This document shows, piece after piece, positions 26,573 to 39,173 of a stretch of DNA of 64,000 nt. Each line of letters starts with the position of its first letter. Position 1 is the first letter of the stretch. The position numbers and the translations under genes are program-made. Under the pieces are notes generated by a model. The model did no database searches and had not been told where the DNA came from. It saw only the letters and a program-made list of their open reading frames with translations. The DNA is from Fluctibacter corallii (GTDB lineage: Bacteria > Pseudomonadota > Gammaproteobacteria > Enterobacterales > Alteromonadaceae): NCBI RefSeq assembly GCF_025751585.1, contig NZ_JAOWKX010000003.1:324323-388322 (forward strand), in the 5' to 3' direction.

Positions 26573-28615
26573 ATGACTGCAACAGCGCTAGAAGAGGTAT
26601 CGGGACTTCCCCGTTTTTCAGATATTTCACCCGAACACATTCAGCCAGCGATTGAGCGTGCGATTAAGCATTGCAAAGAGACAATAGAAAACGCACTCAA
26701 GCAGCCGGCTTATACATGGGAGAATTTGGTGCTCCCTATCGAAGAGGCCGATGATGCACTGAGTAAAATGTGGTCGCCAGTCTCTCATATGAACTCTGTT
26801 GTCAGCTCCGATGCGTTGCGAGAAGCTCACGATGCGTGTTTGCCAATGCTGTCTGAATATGGAACGTGGGTTGGTCAGCACAAGGGGTTGTTTGATGCTT
26901 ACGTGAGTATTAAGAACAGTTCTGAATTTACTACGTTGACAAGCGCAAAACAAAAAGTGATCAATGATGCGATTCGAGATTTCAAGTTATCTGGCGTAGC
27001 ACTACCAGAAGAGAAAAAAGCACGATTTGCAGAAATTAAAAGTCGCTTATCTGATTTATCTTCTACATTCAGCAACAATGTCATGGATGCAACCCTCGGC
27101 TGGAGTAAACACATCACTGACGAGTCGCAGCTAAATGGCTTACCAGACTCTGCCAAAGAAGCAGCCGCAGAATTGGCCCAATCAAAAGACAAAGATGGTT
27201 GGTTGTTTACCTTAGACATTCCGAGTTATTTGCCCATCATGATGTACGCAGATGATAAAGCCCTGCGAGAAGAAATGTATCGTGCATATACAACCCGAGC
27301 GTCTGAACAAGGCCCAAATGCTGGAAAGTGGGACAACGGTCCTGTGATTGACGAAACCCTTGCGCTTCGTCAGGAAATTGCGAATTTACTCGATTTTGCG
27401 AACTATGCTGAACGTTCTCTGGCCACCAAAATGGCTGCCAATACTGAGCAAGTAAAACACTTTTTGCATGATTTAGCGAAGCGCAGTAAGCCACAAGCGC
27501 AGGCTGATTTGCAGGAAGTTAAAGAGTTTGCTGAAAATACCCATGGAGAAGTAGATTTACAAGCATGGGATTTAGCCTATTACAGTGAAAAGCTAAAGCA
27601 GCAAAAATATGCAATTTCAGATGAAATTCTTCGTCCGTACTTTCCAGAAAACAAAGTCATCAACGGCTTATTTACAACAGTACAGAAATTGTTTGGCATT
27701 ACGATCAAGCTCCGCGACGATGTGGATGTTTGGCATCAAGATGTGCGTTTTTACGATATCTTTGACAGCAATAATACATTGCGTGGCAGCTTCTACTTTG
27801 ACCTCTATGCGCGTGAGCGCAAACGTGGTGGTGCTTGGATGGACGAATGTCGAGTCAGGCGTGTTCAATCTGATGGTAGCCTACAGTTACCTGTTGCGTA
27901 CCTGACGTGCAACTTTAACCGTCCCGTAGGAGGTAAACCTGCGCTCTTTACCCACGATGAAGTTGTAACGCTTTTCCACGAGTTTGGTCATGGCATTCAT
28001 CACATGCTGACGCAAATCGATATTGGCGCAGTTTCAGGCATCAATGGGGTACCGTGGGATGCGGTAGAATTACCGAGTCAGTTTCTAGAGAATTGGTGTT
28101 GGCAACCCGAAGCGCTTGCCTTTATTTCTGGTCATTATGAAACGGGCGAACCTCTGCCTAGTGAATTATTAGAAAAATTACTGGCCGCGAAGAATTTTCA
28201 GTCGGCAATGCAAATGGTAAGGCAGCTCGAATTCAGCTTGTTTGATTTCACGCTGCATGAGCGTTTCAATGCGAAGGCGAATACCAGCGTACAAGCTGTC
28301 TTAGATGAAGTCAGAGATGAAGTCGCTGTGATTACACCTCCTCCATTTAACCGTTTTCAGCACAGTTTTTCGCACATTTTTGCAGGTGGATATGCTGCGG
28401 GCTATTACAGCTATAAGTGGGCTGAAGTACTCTCAGCGGATGCGTTTTCGAAGTTTGAAGAAGATGGAATATTTAACCCTGAAACAGGGCGTGCTTTCTT
28501 ATTAAATATTTTGGAGATGGGCGGTAGTAAGGAACCAATGGATCTATTCATTGCCTTCAGAGGGCGGGAGCCGCAAGTAGATGCGTTGCTTCGTCATAGT
28601 GGAATTACAGGGTAA
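26573..28615 (+). CDS. prlC: Oligopeptidase A
   Basis: Cytoplasmic M3-family zinc metallopeptidase of 680 residues that degrades short peptides and cleaved signal peptides. The zinc motif HEFGH has ligands His469 and His473 with catalytic Glu470. Full family length (E. coli 680). Its stop codon overlaps the next start as TAATG, so the small glycosylase-like gene is translationally coupled. Confidence 0.96.
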   Translation: MTATALEEVSGLPRFSDISPEHIQPAIERAIKHCKETIENALKQPAYTWENLVLPIEEADDALSKMWSPVSHMNSVVSSDALREAHDACLPMLSEYGTWVGQHKGLFDAYVSIKNSSEFTTLTSAKQKVINDAIRDFKLSGVALPEEKKARFAEIKSRLSDLSSTFSNNVMDATLGWSKHITDESQLNGLPDSAKEAAAELAQSKDKDGWLFTLDIPSYLPIMMYADDKALREEMYRAYTTRASEQGPNAGKWDNGPVIDETLALRQEIANLLDFANYAERSLATKMAANTEQVKHFLHDLAKRSKPQAQADLQEVKEFAENTHGEVDLQAWDLAYYSEKLKQQKYAISDEILRPYFPENKVINGLFTTVQKLFGITIKLRDDVDVWHQDVRFYDIFDSNNTLRGSFYFDLYARERKRGGAWMDECRVRRVQSDGSLQLPVAYLTCNFNRPVGGKPALFTHDEVVTLFHEFGHGIHHMLTQIDIGAVSGINGVPWDAVELPSQFLENWCWQPEALAFISGHYETGEPLPSELLEKLLAAKNFQSAMQMVRQLEFSLFDFTLHERFNAKANTSVQAVLDEVRDEVAVITPPPFNRFQHSFSHIFAGGYAAGYYSYKWAEVLSADAFSKFEEDGIFNPETGRAFLLNILEMGGSKEPMDLFIAFRGREPQVDALLRHSGITG

Positions 28616-29322
28616 TGGCACTGCGCGAATCCTATAATCAGCTGTATCAGCGGGCATGTGAACGCAAAGGTGGACCAGACAAACTAGAAATACTTGTTAC
28701 AGAGCCTTTGTCATCGGAGGAGCTGGCAGGTCTCCCAGATAACCTCTATTTGTCTGCTTTTACTATGAAAGTGTTTCAATCGGGATTCGTCTGGCGTGTT
28801 GTGAGGAATAAATGGCCGCATTTCGAGCGGCTGTTTTTCAACTTTGATATCGAAAAAATGCTACTCATGCCTGATGAAATGTACGAGGCAAAAGCAAAAG
28901 ACCCAGATATCATTCGTAACTTGAAGAAAGTCATGACCATTCGTGACAATGCGCTGATGATAGATTCCGTCAGTCGTGAGCATGGCAGCTTTGGGCGCTT
29001 TATCGCAAAGTGGCCTCAAGATGATGTTGTTGGCTTGTGGCAATATTTGAAGAAACACGGCGCGAGGCTAGGCGGCAACACAGGGCCTTATGCGCTGCGT
29101 GCAATGGGCAAAGATACGTTTATTCTAAGTAGCGATGTTGAGTCTTACCTTCGCGCTCAGCATATTGTTGATGGTTCTCTTACATCCAAACGTAGCTTAA
29201 CGGCAATTCAAACATTTTTTAATGAACTGCGAGAGGAAAGCGGCCGCTCATTACAGGCCCTTAGTCAAATTATTAGTTACAGTTCAGGCGATAATTTTGT
29301 GCATGTAGACACTGCCACATAG
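28615..29322 (+). CDS. Divergent DNA-3-methyladenine glycosylase I-like protein
   Basis: A 235-residue protein resembling Tag (HhH-GPD superfamily): LYLSAFTMKVFQSGFVWRVVRNKWPHFERLFFNFD and IIRNLKKVMTIRDNA (in pieces) follow the Tag layout around the alkyl-base pocket. The four zinc-binding Cys/His residues of classical Tag are not seen, and the N- and C-termini differ, so this is a divergent subfamily. It starts within the prlC stop (TAATG). A base-excision repair role is likely but substrate specificity is open. Confidence 0.72.
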   Translation: MALRESYNQLYQRACERKGGPDKLEILVTEPLSSEELAGLPDNLYLSAFTMKVFQSGFVWRVVRNKWPHFERLFFNFDIEKMLLMPDEMYEAKAKDPDIIRNLKKVMTIRDNALMIDSVSREHGSFGRFIAKWPQDDVVGLWQYLKKHGARLGGNTGPYALRAMGKDTFILSSDVESYLRAQHIVDGSLTSKRSLTAIQTFFNELREESGRSLQALSQIISYSSGDNFVHVDTAT

Positions 29323-29366
29323 TCTCGAAATTGAGTACACTAAAGAAAAAGTTTCAAGGATCGTAA

Positions 29367-30128
29367 ATGAGCGATAATCCTCAGCACTCTGATCAAACCC
29401 ATTTTGGGTTTAAACAAGTCGATAAAAACAATAAAGCGTCTATGGTGGCCGATGTATTTCATTCCGTAGCGGCTAAGTACGATGTAATGAACGATCTTAT
29501 GTCAATGGGAATTCACCGTGTGTGGAAACGCTTTACTATCGACTGTAGCGGCGCTAGGCAAGGTCATAAGGTACTAGACTTAGCGGGTGGAACCGGCGAT
29601 CTAACGGCTAAGTTTTCGCGCATTGTAGGTGACAAAGGCCAGGTTATTCTCGCTGATATTAACGATTCTATGCTTAAAGTCGGGCGTGACAAACTGCGCG
29701 ATCGGGGCGTAGTTGGCAATGTGGAATATGTTCAGGCCAACGCAGAAGCGCTTCCTTTTGAAGACAATACGTTTGATATCATCACGATTGCTTTTGGTTT
29801 GCGCAACGTGACAGATAAAGACAAAGCGCTTGCATCCATGTATCGCGTACTTAAACCCGGTGGCCGTCTACTAGTGCTGGAGTTCTCTAAGCCGACGAAC
29901 GACATGCTGAGTAAAGCGTACGACATGTATTCTTTTCATGTGCTGCCTAAAATGGGACAACTGGTTGCGAATGACGGAGGCAGCTACCAGTATTTGGCTG
30001 AGTCGATTCGCATGCATCCCGATCAAGACACTCTAAAAAGTATGATGGAAACAGTAGGTTTTGAGCAGGTCACGTATCACAACCTAACGGGTGGTATCGT
30101 TGCATTGCATCGAGGGTTTAAGTTTTAA
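29367..30128 (+). CDS. ubiE: Ubiquinone/menaquinone C-methyltransferase UbiE
   Basis: SAM-dependent methyltransferase of quinone biosynthesis, 253 residues. Family motifs: [25 protein letters not shown] (in pieces), SAM loop [11 protein letters not shown], and LEFSKP with the C-terminal [11 protein letters not shown]. First gene of ubiE-ubiJ-ubiB; its stop overlaps the ubiJ start. Confidence 0.97.
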   Translation: MSDNPQHSDQTHFGFKQVDKNNKASMVADVFHSVAAKYDVMNDLMSMGIHRVWKRFTIDCSGARQGHKVLDLAGGTGDLTAKFSRIVGDKGQVILADINDSMLKVGRDKLRDRGVVGNVEYVQANAEALPFEDNTFDIITIAFGLRNVTDKDKALASMYRVLKPGGRLLVLEFSKPTNDMLSKAYDMYSFHVLPKMGQLVANDGGSYQYLAESIRMHPDQDTLKSMMETVGFEQVTYHNLTGGIVALHRGFKF

Positions 30129-30775
30129 TGCCGACACCTCAATTGATTAGCGCGTTGGTCGAAACATCAATAAACGGTGTATTAGCGCTCGATGCAAAAA
30201 GCCATGAAAGATTGAAAGGGTTAAGTGGAAAACGGCTATGGGTGCACGTTAGAGAGTTACCATGGCCGCTGACTTTTTGCTTTTCTCAGCGAATTGATGT
30301 GTTAGTCGATAGTGATATTGAAGCGTTAAGTGAGACGCCACTACCCGCCGATTGCTGTTTGTCTTTATCTTTGACAACACTTCCCTTGCTACAAGATAGT
30401 AGTCAAATTACTAAGCTTATCAAGCAGGATAAACTTGAGTTGATGGGTGATATTCATGTTGCTCAGGGGTTTAGTCAGTTACTGTCTGAACTAAATATAG
30501 ATTTAGAAGAAAAACTCTCCTCATTAGTGGGTGATGTAGGTGCGAGGCTAACATTTCAACGTTTAGGCGCCGTGAAAACAGCAGTAACCAAAAAGGCTCA
30601 CTATATCAAAACGATCATCAGAGACGGTGCGATAGAGGAAAAGCACATTGTCGCTTCTCCTATCGCTATTGCACATTTTTGTGATGAGGTGAATATGTTA
30701 CGAAGTGATGTTGAGCGTTTAGAAGCAAAGCTCTCGTTACTCGAACATCAAGTAAACCCTTCAACAGACGATTAA
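30128..30775 (+). CDS. ubiJ: Ubiquinone biosynthesis accessory factor UbiJ
   Basis: A 215-residue protein with an SCP2-like lipid-binding fold, holding quinone intermediates in the soluble Ubi complex together with UbiK. Features: LLSELNIDLEEKLSSLVGDVGA and a C-terminal coiled coil (FCDEVNMLRSDVERLEAKL, in pieces). The sequence is poorly conserved, but its position between ubiE and ubiB, coupled by TAATG, fixes the identity. Confidence 0.92.
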   Translation: MPTPQLISALVETSINGVLALDAKSHERLKGLSGKRLWVHVRELPWPLTFCFSQRIDVLVDSDIEALSETPLPADCCLSLSLTTLPLLQDSSQITKLIKQDKLELMGDIHVAQGFSQLLSELNIDLEEKLSSLVGDVGARLTFQRLGAVKTAVTKKAHYIKTIIRDGAIEEKHIVASPIAIAHFCDEVNMLRSDVERLEAKLSLLEHQVNPSTDD

Positions 30776-30778
30776 AAC

Positions 30779-32413
30779 GTGCAGTTATTTCGCTTATATC
30801 AAATCAATAAGGTCATGCTTGAGCATGGCTTGGATGAACTTATTCCTGACCGCTGGCTGCCTTGGTATGCAAGATTGGGTCGACGTTGTCAGTTTTGGTT
30901 GAAGAATCGACATCAAAATAAACCTGTCGGTATGCGTTTACGCTTGGCACTACAAACACTTGGGCCTGTATTTATTAAATTTGGGCAAATGCTATCGACG
31001 CGTCGCGATTTGCTGCCTCCGCACATTGCCAATGAACTTGCGCTGTTGCAAGACAAAGTTGAACCTTTCGATTCTGATGTCGCAATTAGCATTATTAAAA
31101 GGTCATTGGGTCTTCGTGAATTGGATGAGCTTTTTGATGATTTTGAGAAAATACCATTAGCATCTGCGTCAATTGCACAAGTACATGCAGCAAAATTAAA
31201 ACGTTCAGGAAAAGAAATTGTCGTTAAAGTGATTCGTCCGGGAATAGAAAACACGATTCATGCTGATGTTGAATTAATGGAAACGGTTGCTTTAGCTGTT
31301 CAAAAATGGTTGCCTGATGGTAAGCGTTTACGCCCGGTTGAAGTGGTGGAAGAATACAAGAAAACGATGCTGGATGAACTGGATTTGCTCCGAGAGGCGG
31401 CGAATGGCATTCAGCTAGGGCGCAACTTTGAACATTCAGATGCGCTATACGTACCTGAAATATATAGTGATTATTGCACCCGTCAGGTGATGGTCATGGA
31501 GCGCATCTATGGGATCCCCATCTCTGACATCGATGCCCTGATCGAGCAAAATACGAATATGAAAAAGCTGGCGGAGCGCGGGGTAGAAGTGTTTTTTACT
31601 CAGGTGTTCAGAGACAGTTTTTTCCACGCGGATATGCATCCTGGAAACATTTTTGTCTCTCGTAAAGAACCGCAAAACCCGCAATATATTGGTATTGACT
31701 ATGGCATTGTCGGCACGTTGAATCGCGACGATAAACGGTATCTTGCAGAGAATTTTATTGCGTTTTTTAATCGAGATTACCGTAAAGTAGCAGAACTTCA
31801 TGTTGATTCAGGTTGGGTGCCCTCCGATACCAATATTGATGAGTTTGAAGTGGCAATACGTACGGTGTGCGAGCCAATATTCCAAAAACCATTGGCCGAA
31901 ATATCATTCAGTAATGTACTATTGCAACTCTTTAACACGGCTAGACGTTTCAACATGGTCGTGCAGCCGCAACTGGTGCTGTTGCAAAAGACCTTGTTAT
32001 ATATTGAAGGCCTGGGGCGGCAACTTTATCCTCAACTAGATTTGTGGCAAACCGCTAAACCTTTTTTAGAAAATTGGATGAAAGAGCAAATTGGCTTTTC
32101 AGCCATGATGAAAAAAGTGTATGGCAATTTGCCTTATTGGTCTGAAAAGATGCCTGAGATGCCAGATCTCATCTACGATAGCTTAAAACAAATAAAACAA
32201 CTTCCTGAATTGCAAAAGCGACACTTTGAACAACAGTTAGCGCAACAAAAACGAAGCCAGCGTGTGCAATTTTTTAGCTTGCTAGGCGCGACCTCAATGA
32301 TTGTTGCAAGTATATTACCCATGTATCTAACGGCTATTTGGCCTACGTTGTCTCTTGCGATAGTTGGGACGACGTTGTGGATGCGCGCTTTGCATCTTTC
32401 TAATAAGGCTTAA
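30779..32413 (+). CDS. ubiB: Ubiquinone biosynthesis protein kinase-like UbiB
   Basis: Atypical ABC1/ADCK-type kinase-like ATPase needed for coenzyme Q synthesis, 544 residues. Contains the KxGQ motif in [16 protein letters not shown], the Ala-rich loop [13 protein letters not shown], the ADMHPGN catalytic loop, a DYG-type metal motif (IGIDYGIVG) and two C-terminal membrane helices (about 495-540). The start is GTG. It overlaps the convergent downstream gene by four bases. Confidence 0.96.
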   Translation: MQLFRLYQINKVMLEHGLDELIPDRWLPWYARLGRRCQFWLKNRHQNKPVGMRLRLALQTLGPVFIKFGQMLSTRRDLLPPHIANELALLQDKVEPFDSDVAISIIKRSLGLRELDELFDDFEKIPLASASIAQVHAAKLKRSGKEIVVKVIRPGIENTIHADVELMETVALAVQKWLPDGKRLRPVEVVEEYKKTMLDELDLLREAANGIQLGRNFEHSDALYVPEIYSDYCTRQVMVMERIYGIPISDIDALIEQNTNMKKLAERGVEVFFTQVFRDSFFHADMHPGNIFVSRKEPQNPQYIGIDYGIVGTLNRDDKRYLAENFIAFFNRDYRKVAELHVDSGWVPSDTNIDEFEVAIRTVCEPIFQKPLAEISFSNVLLQLFNTARRFNMVVQPQLVLLQKTLLYIEGLGRQLYPQLDLWQTAKPFLENWMKEQIGFSAMMKKVYGNLPYWSEKMPEMPDLIYDSLKQIKQLPELQKRHFEQQLAQQKRSQRVQFFSLLGATSMIVASILPMYLTAIWPTLSLAIVGTTLWMRALHLSNKA

Positions 32414-33381
32414 TCGCCAAAAAATGCTTCTACCCTTAAGGCGACGCCGTATGATGCTGAAAAGTGCTCATCACGTCGCCATAATACATACGGTTCTACT
32501 TCAAAAAATAGCCACTCACGTAACGCATTTTTTCTCCAGCGTGCACTGGTTAAGTATTCATCCAGCTTATAATGTGGGCGCGAATTACCTTCTAGATAAA
32601 GCCCCACAACAACGGCCGTTTTATCATCAACATGGTTAAAGTGTTGCCAGCTATGTTGCCAAAGCCAGTTGTCTGTTTTGTCTCTGAAGTAAAATTGGCT
32701 GTCAAAGCGAAATAAATTTGTACCTTCAAGTTGGTAATCAAACGTAAACTCTGAATCGGCTCCCCATTTGTCTTCACTGTAATGAGATACTGAGGCATTC
32801 CAATACAGTGTGAGGTCGTCCATCAAGGCATGGTTATTTCTATATCGACTTTTAGCAAATAGCTGTAAACGGCGTCCAACTCCGATCCGATGAGAAAAGC
32901 CACTGTCAGCTGATTTTCGGAATCGTAAGGCTAAATTGAACCTGTCATCTTGGGATATGTCATTGAGGCGACCAGCTTGCAACTTGGTTTCAGGCTGATC
33001 ATCTTCGTAGTCTGACAAAATAAGGTCAACTTTATTTTCCAGCTTTGGCAGTTTGTATCTCACCTTTAGTCTGGCTTCTACTTCGCTGATATCTCGTGTT
33101 CGTGGCTCCCAAGCCAAGCGAATCCGAGCTTCTCCTTTTGGACGCTCTTTTGCAGACACGCCTTCTGCATCAAAGAAACTGTCCACCCAAGAAGCTGAAT
33201 CGTCCATCGACTCGGCTATCCCTCGGTGCATGTCGTCTAACCAAGATGCCTCTATCGGTTTTTCGTTAGTATTGTCTGATGTTTCAGGCGTTTGGGCGAA
33301 AGTAGATGATGCCATTGCCAATATCAGCATTGGCATAAGTGTGGCTCGTAAGGCGCGCATCATATTGTAATGATCTTCCAT
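32410..33381 (-). CDS. Exported beta-rich protein, probably outer-membrane associated
   Basis: I do not recognise a family. The 323-residue protein has a signal peptide ([17 protein letters not shown], cleavage near TFA-QTP), a short acidic region and then alternating aromatic/polar strands (for example [22 protein letters not shown]) ending in a Phe-rich C-terminus (VEAFFGD), as in small outer-membrane barrels. The start is uncertain: an ATG at 33363 would give a tidier signal peptide. It is inserted on the opposite strand between ubiB and tatA, which are adjacent in E. coli. Confidence 0.65.
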   Translation of the reverse strand: MEDHYNMMRALRATLMPMLILAMASSTFAQTPETSDNTNEKPIEASWLDDMHRGIAESMDDSASWVDSFFDAEGVSAKERPKGEARIRLAWEPRTRDISEVEARLKVRYKLPKLENKVDLILSDYEDDQPETKLQAGRLNDISQDDRFNLALRFRKSADSGFSHRIGVGRRLQLFAKSRYRNNHALMDDLTLYWNASVSHYSEDKWGADSEFTFDYQLEGTNLFRFDSQFYFRDKTDNWLWQHSWQHFNHVDDKTAVVVGLYLEGNSRPHYKLDEYLTSARWRKNALREWLFFEVEPYVLWRRDEHFSASYGVALRVEAFFGD

Positions 33382-33618
33382 TTCATTGGCTTGTGATTCT
33401 TTAAGAGTGGGCTTTTTTTTCTAATAATCAAATTCTTATATTTTATACATTGCACTATTTGTATCCGTTTTGGCTATCAATTTTTTATGTAAAGCCAGCA
33501 TTTAAAAGGGGTGCAAGCTAACAGCGAAAATAAGTTAAAGAATAAGATTATTTGAACATTCACATCGAAATTGCCTCTGATATACTAACCCAACTAAAAA
33601 AATGGGAGTAACGCTGTT

Positions 33619-33858
33619 ATGTTAGGCGGAATTAGTATCTGGCAACTTTTAATTATATTGCTTATCGTGATTTTATTGTTCGGAACGAAGCGATTGAAAT
33701 CGATCGGTGGAGACCTTGGGTCTGCTGTTAAGGGGTTCAAAAAAGCGGTTAACGATAAAGACGCGGAATTTGAGGAAAGCACTCAGAAAGTAGAAGAAAA
33801 GCCCTCTCAAACATCAACGCAAAATTCGTCTCAGACTGAAAATAAAGAAAAAGCTTAA
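33619..33858 (+). CDS. tatA: Sec-independent translocase protein TatA
   Basis: Pore-forming subunit of twin-arginine translocation, 79 residues: short N-terminal membrane helix ([18 protein letters not shown]), the hinge FGTKRL, amphipathic helix ([16 protein letters not shown]) and a charged tail. TAATG overlap with tatB. Confidence 0.96.
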   Translation: MLGGISIWQLLIILLIVILLFGTKRLKSIGGDLGSAVKGFKKAVNDKDAEFEESTQKVEEKPSQTSTQNSSQTENKEKA

Positions 33859-34160
33859 TGTTTGATATTGGTTTTTGGGAGTTACTTCTCATTGCTGTGA
33901 TGGCTCTACTTGTACTGGGGCCAGAGCGCCTACCAGGCGCTGTACGTTCGACCATGAAAACCGTTCGGTCGATACGGCAAACAGCGAGCGGCTTCAAGCA
34001 TGAGGTTGAAGAGCAGTTGCGTGTGCATGAATTACATGAAAACTTAAAAAAAGCAGAGCAGGAAAACTTACAGAACTTATCACCAGACCTTCAGAAAAGT
34101 GTGGATGAATTAAAAGAAGCCGCAGAGTCTGTTCAACGCCCCTATAAAAAAGACGAATGA
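33858..34160 (+). CDS. tatB: Sec-independent translocase protein TatB
   Basis: Receptor-complex subunit of the Tat system, 100 residues: [26 protein letters not shown] gives the conserved Glu in the membrane helix and the LGPERLP hinge, followed by a long amphipathic and coiled segment. Overlaps the tatA stop; three bases before tatC. Confidence 0.96.
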   Translation: MFDIGFWELLLIAVMALLVLGPERLPGAVRSTMKTVRSIRQTASGFKHEVEEQLRVHELHENLKKAEQENLQNLSPDLQKSVDELKEAAESVQRPYKKDE

Positions 34161-34163
34161 TAA

Positions 34164-34907
34164 ATGAGTGAAACAAATACATTAATAGCCCATTTAATTG
34201 AGTTGCGAAGCCGACTGCTTAAGGCTGTAATGAGCGTACTGATTGTATTTGCTTGCTTGGCGTATTTTGCCCAGGATATTTATCACTGGTTAGCGACTCC
34301 GCTTCTCGAAGCAATGCCACTGAATTCACACATGATAGCTACAGATGTTGCATCACCGTTTTTCGCGCCCTTCAAGTTGACAATGGTATTGTCATTTTTC
34401 ATTGCTATTCCTGCGGTACTCTATCAAGTTTGGGCATTCGTTGCGCCTGGGTTATACCGAAATGAGAAAAAGCTCATCGTGCCGTTGTTAATATCGAGTA
34501 CCCTATTGTTTTACAGTGGTATTGCATTTGCTTACTACGTCGTCTTTCCACTGGCATTTGAGTTTTTTACCAGTATTGAGTTGGAAGGCGTAGCAATTAG
34601 TACTGATATCAGTAACTATCTCAATTTCGTACTAAAACTATTTTTCGCTTTTGGTGTGTCATTTGAAATTCCTGTTGCCATCATTCTGATGTGCTGGATG
34701 GGCGTTACGGATGCCAAAAGATTAAGAGAAAAACGTCCGTATGTGGTAGTTGGCGCTTTTGTTGTCGGGATGTTATTGACACCTCCAGACATCATATCGC
34801 AAACACTCCTAGCGGTGCCGATATGTATTCTATATGAATTCGGAATTATTATTGGCAGTATCTATGGAAGAAAATCAACCAAAGAAGAACATCAGGAAGT
34901 ATCATGA
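34164..34907 (+). CDS. tatC: Sec-independent translocase protein TatC
   Basis: Six-helix membrane protein that binds twin-arginine signal peptides, 247 residues. Conserved LIAHLIELRSRLL at the N-terminus, FxxPxLY-like PGLYRNEKK loop, FAFGVSFEIPV and TPPDIISQ. It overlaps the next gene by four bases (ATGA). Confidence 0.96.
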   Translation: MSETNTLIAHLIELRSRLLKAVMSVLIVFACLAYFAQDIYHWLATPLLEAMPLNSHMIATDVASPFFAPFKLTMVLSFFIAIPAVLYQVWAFVAPGLYRNEKKLIVPLLISSTLLFYSGIAFAYYVVFPLAFEFFTSIELEGVAISTDISNYLNFVLKLFFAFGVSFEIPVAIILMCWMGVTDAKRLREKRPYVVVGAFVVGMLLTPPDIISQTLLAVPICILYEFGIIIGSIYGRKSTKEEHQEVS

Positions 34908-35455
34908 GAACATATATTATTGCGGCATGTTTGTTGATTACAGGTAGTGCGCAAGCGGAAACAATTCAACAAGCTTTGCAAGTTTGTGGGCAAGAACAAA
35001 ACAGTCTGAAACGATTGGTTTGTTACGACGGTATCGTTCAAAATATGAGCCGATACTCAGAGATGGAAGCGTTAATGGCGGTGCCTGCGCCTTTGTCTTC
35101 AAATGGTCAGCTTAGAGAACCAACAAAGCGCAATTCGAAAAATACGGAGTCAGCTTATCAATCGGTGCCCTCAGCGACAGTAACGTCACCGGACGAACGT
35201 TTTGGTATCGAACATAGAGCATCGACTGAATCTGCAAAAGAGAAAATATTTGCAACGGTCACAAGTATTGATAAAGATGCATACAATAAGATAAGAGTTA
35301 CGTTAAGTAACGGCCATGTGTGGAAACAAACAGACAGTCAACGAATGTCTCTGAACAAGGGCGACGAAGTGTATGTTGAGCGAGGCGTCTTAGGGGCTTT
35401 TTACTTGAGCAAAGAAGAGTCAAATCGTCGAGCGCGAGTTAAGCGAATCCAATAA
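34904..35455 (+). CDS. Small exported protein of unknown function inside the tat operon
   Basis: A 183-residue protein with a signal peptide (IIAACLLITGSAQA-ETI). The N-terminal motif VCGQEQNSLKRLVCYDGIV holds two Cys spaced like those in VasI-type and related envelope proteins; a low-complexity linker follows, then a small beta domain (IFATVTSIDKDAYNKIRVTLSNGHVWKQ in pieces, ending in GVLGAFYLS). It overlaps tatC by four bases and is one base from tatD, so it is cotranscribed with the Tat genes. Function unknown; a SH3-like or OB-like fold is a guess. Confidence 0.75.
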   Translation: MRTYIIAACLLITGSAQAETIQQALQVCGQEQNSLKRLVCYDGIVQNMSRYSEMEALMAVPAPLSSNGQLREPTKRNSKNTESAYQSVPSATVTSPDERFGIEHRASTESAKEKIFATVTSIDKDAYNKIRVTLSNGHVWKQTDSQRMSLNKGDEVYVERGVLGAFYLSKEESNRRARVKRIQ

Positions 35456-35456
35456 C

Positions 35457-36249
35457 GTGAGCAGTTGGTTTGACATTGGCGTGAATCTCTCTGATCCGCG
35501 CCTCAGTGAAACGAGCACCATCACTAACGCCTTTACTGCGGGTGTTGAATGTATGGTTGGGATTGGCACAAGTGTAGAAGAGAGTCGTTTAGCCAATCAG
35601 CGGGCTGTTGAGTATCCTAATCGTGTATTTTCTACAGCAGGCATTCATCCTCACTACGCCAAAGATGCAACACCACGTTTTATTGATGATTTACGCCAAT
35701 TGGCTTCCCAACCCTCAGTGATCGCGGTTGGTGAATGTGGATTAGACTATAATCGAAATTTCTCACCCAAAGTCGATCAACTTCGCGTTTTTGAAGCGCA
35801 GCTTGCCCTAGCTTGTGAGCTTAAGCTCCCTGTTTTTTTACACGAACGTGACGCTTTCGATGATCAAATCATGCTACTAAAAATGTATCAAAAAGATTTG
35901 GTCGGTGGCGTGGCTCATTGTTTTACTGGCACACGCGAGGAGATGCTTGTTTATTTGGAGCTAGGGTTGTACATAGGCATAACGGGATGGGTGTGCGATG
36001 ACAAGCGAGGACAGGCTCTGCAGTCTGCTGTTAAGTGCCTACCACTTGACCGCATTGTACTTGAAACTGACGCACCGTATTTGTTTCCAAAGACCCTAAA
36101 ACCTAAGTCTCGCACCAATGTACCCGCAAATTTACCTCATATAGCAAAATATGTAGCCGCACTAATGGAAGTCGACGTACCAAACTTACAAAACGCGGCT
36201 TGGCAGAATACACTGTCGCTCTTCAATTTGGCTCGCTCTGGAGAACATC

Positions 36250-36269
<20 letters not shown>
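35457..36269 (+). CDS. tatD: TatD-family metal-dependent DNase
   Basis: Metal-dependent hydrolase/3'-5' exonuclease linked to oxidative DNA repair, 270 residues. TIM-barrel ligands are visible: AGIHPHYA, VGECGLDY, VFLHERDAF, HCFTG and ETDAPYLFP. The first HxH at the N-terminus reads DIGVNLSD, so one metal ligand is replaced, as in the E. coli TatD subtype. The start is GTG, directly after the preceding stop. Confidence 0.93.
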
Positions 36270-39163
<2,894 letters not shown>

Positions 39164-39173
39164 GCCAACCTAA

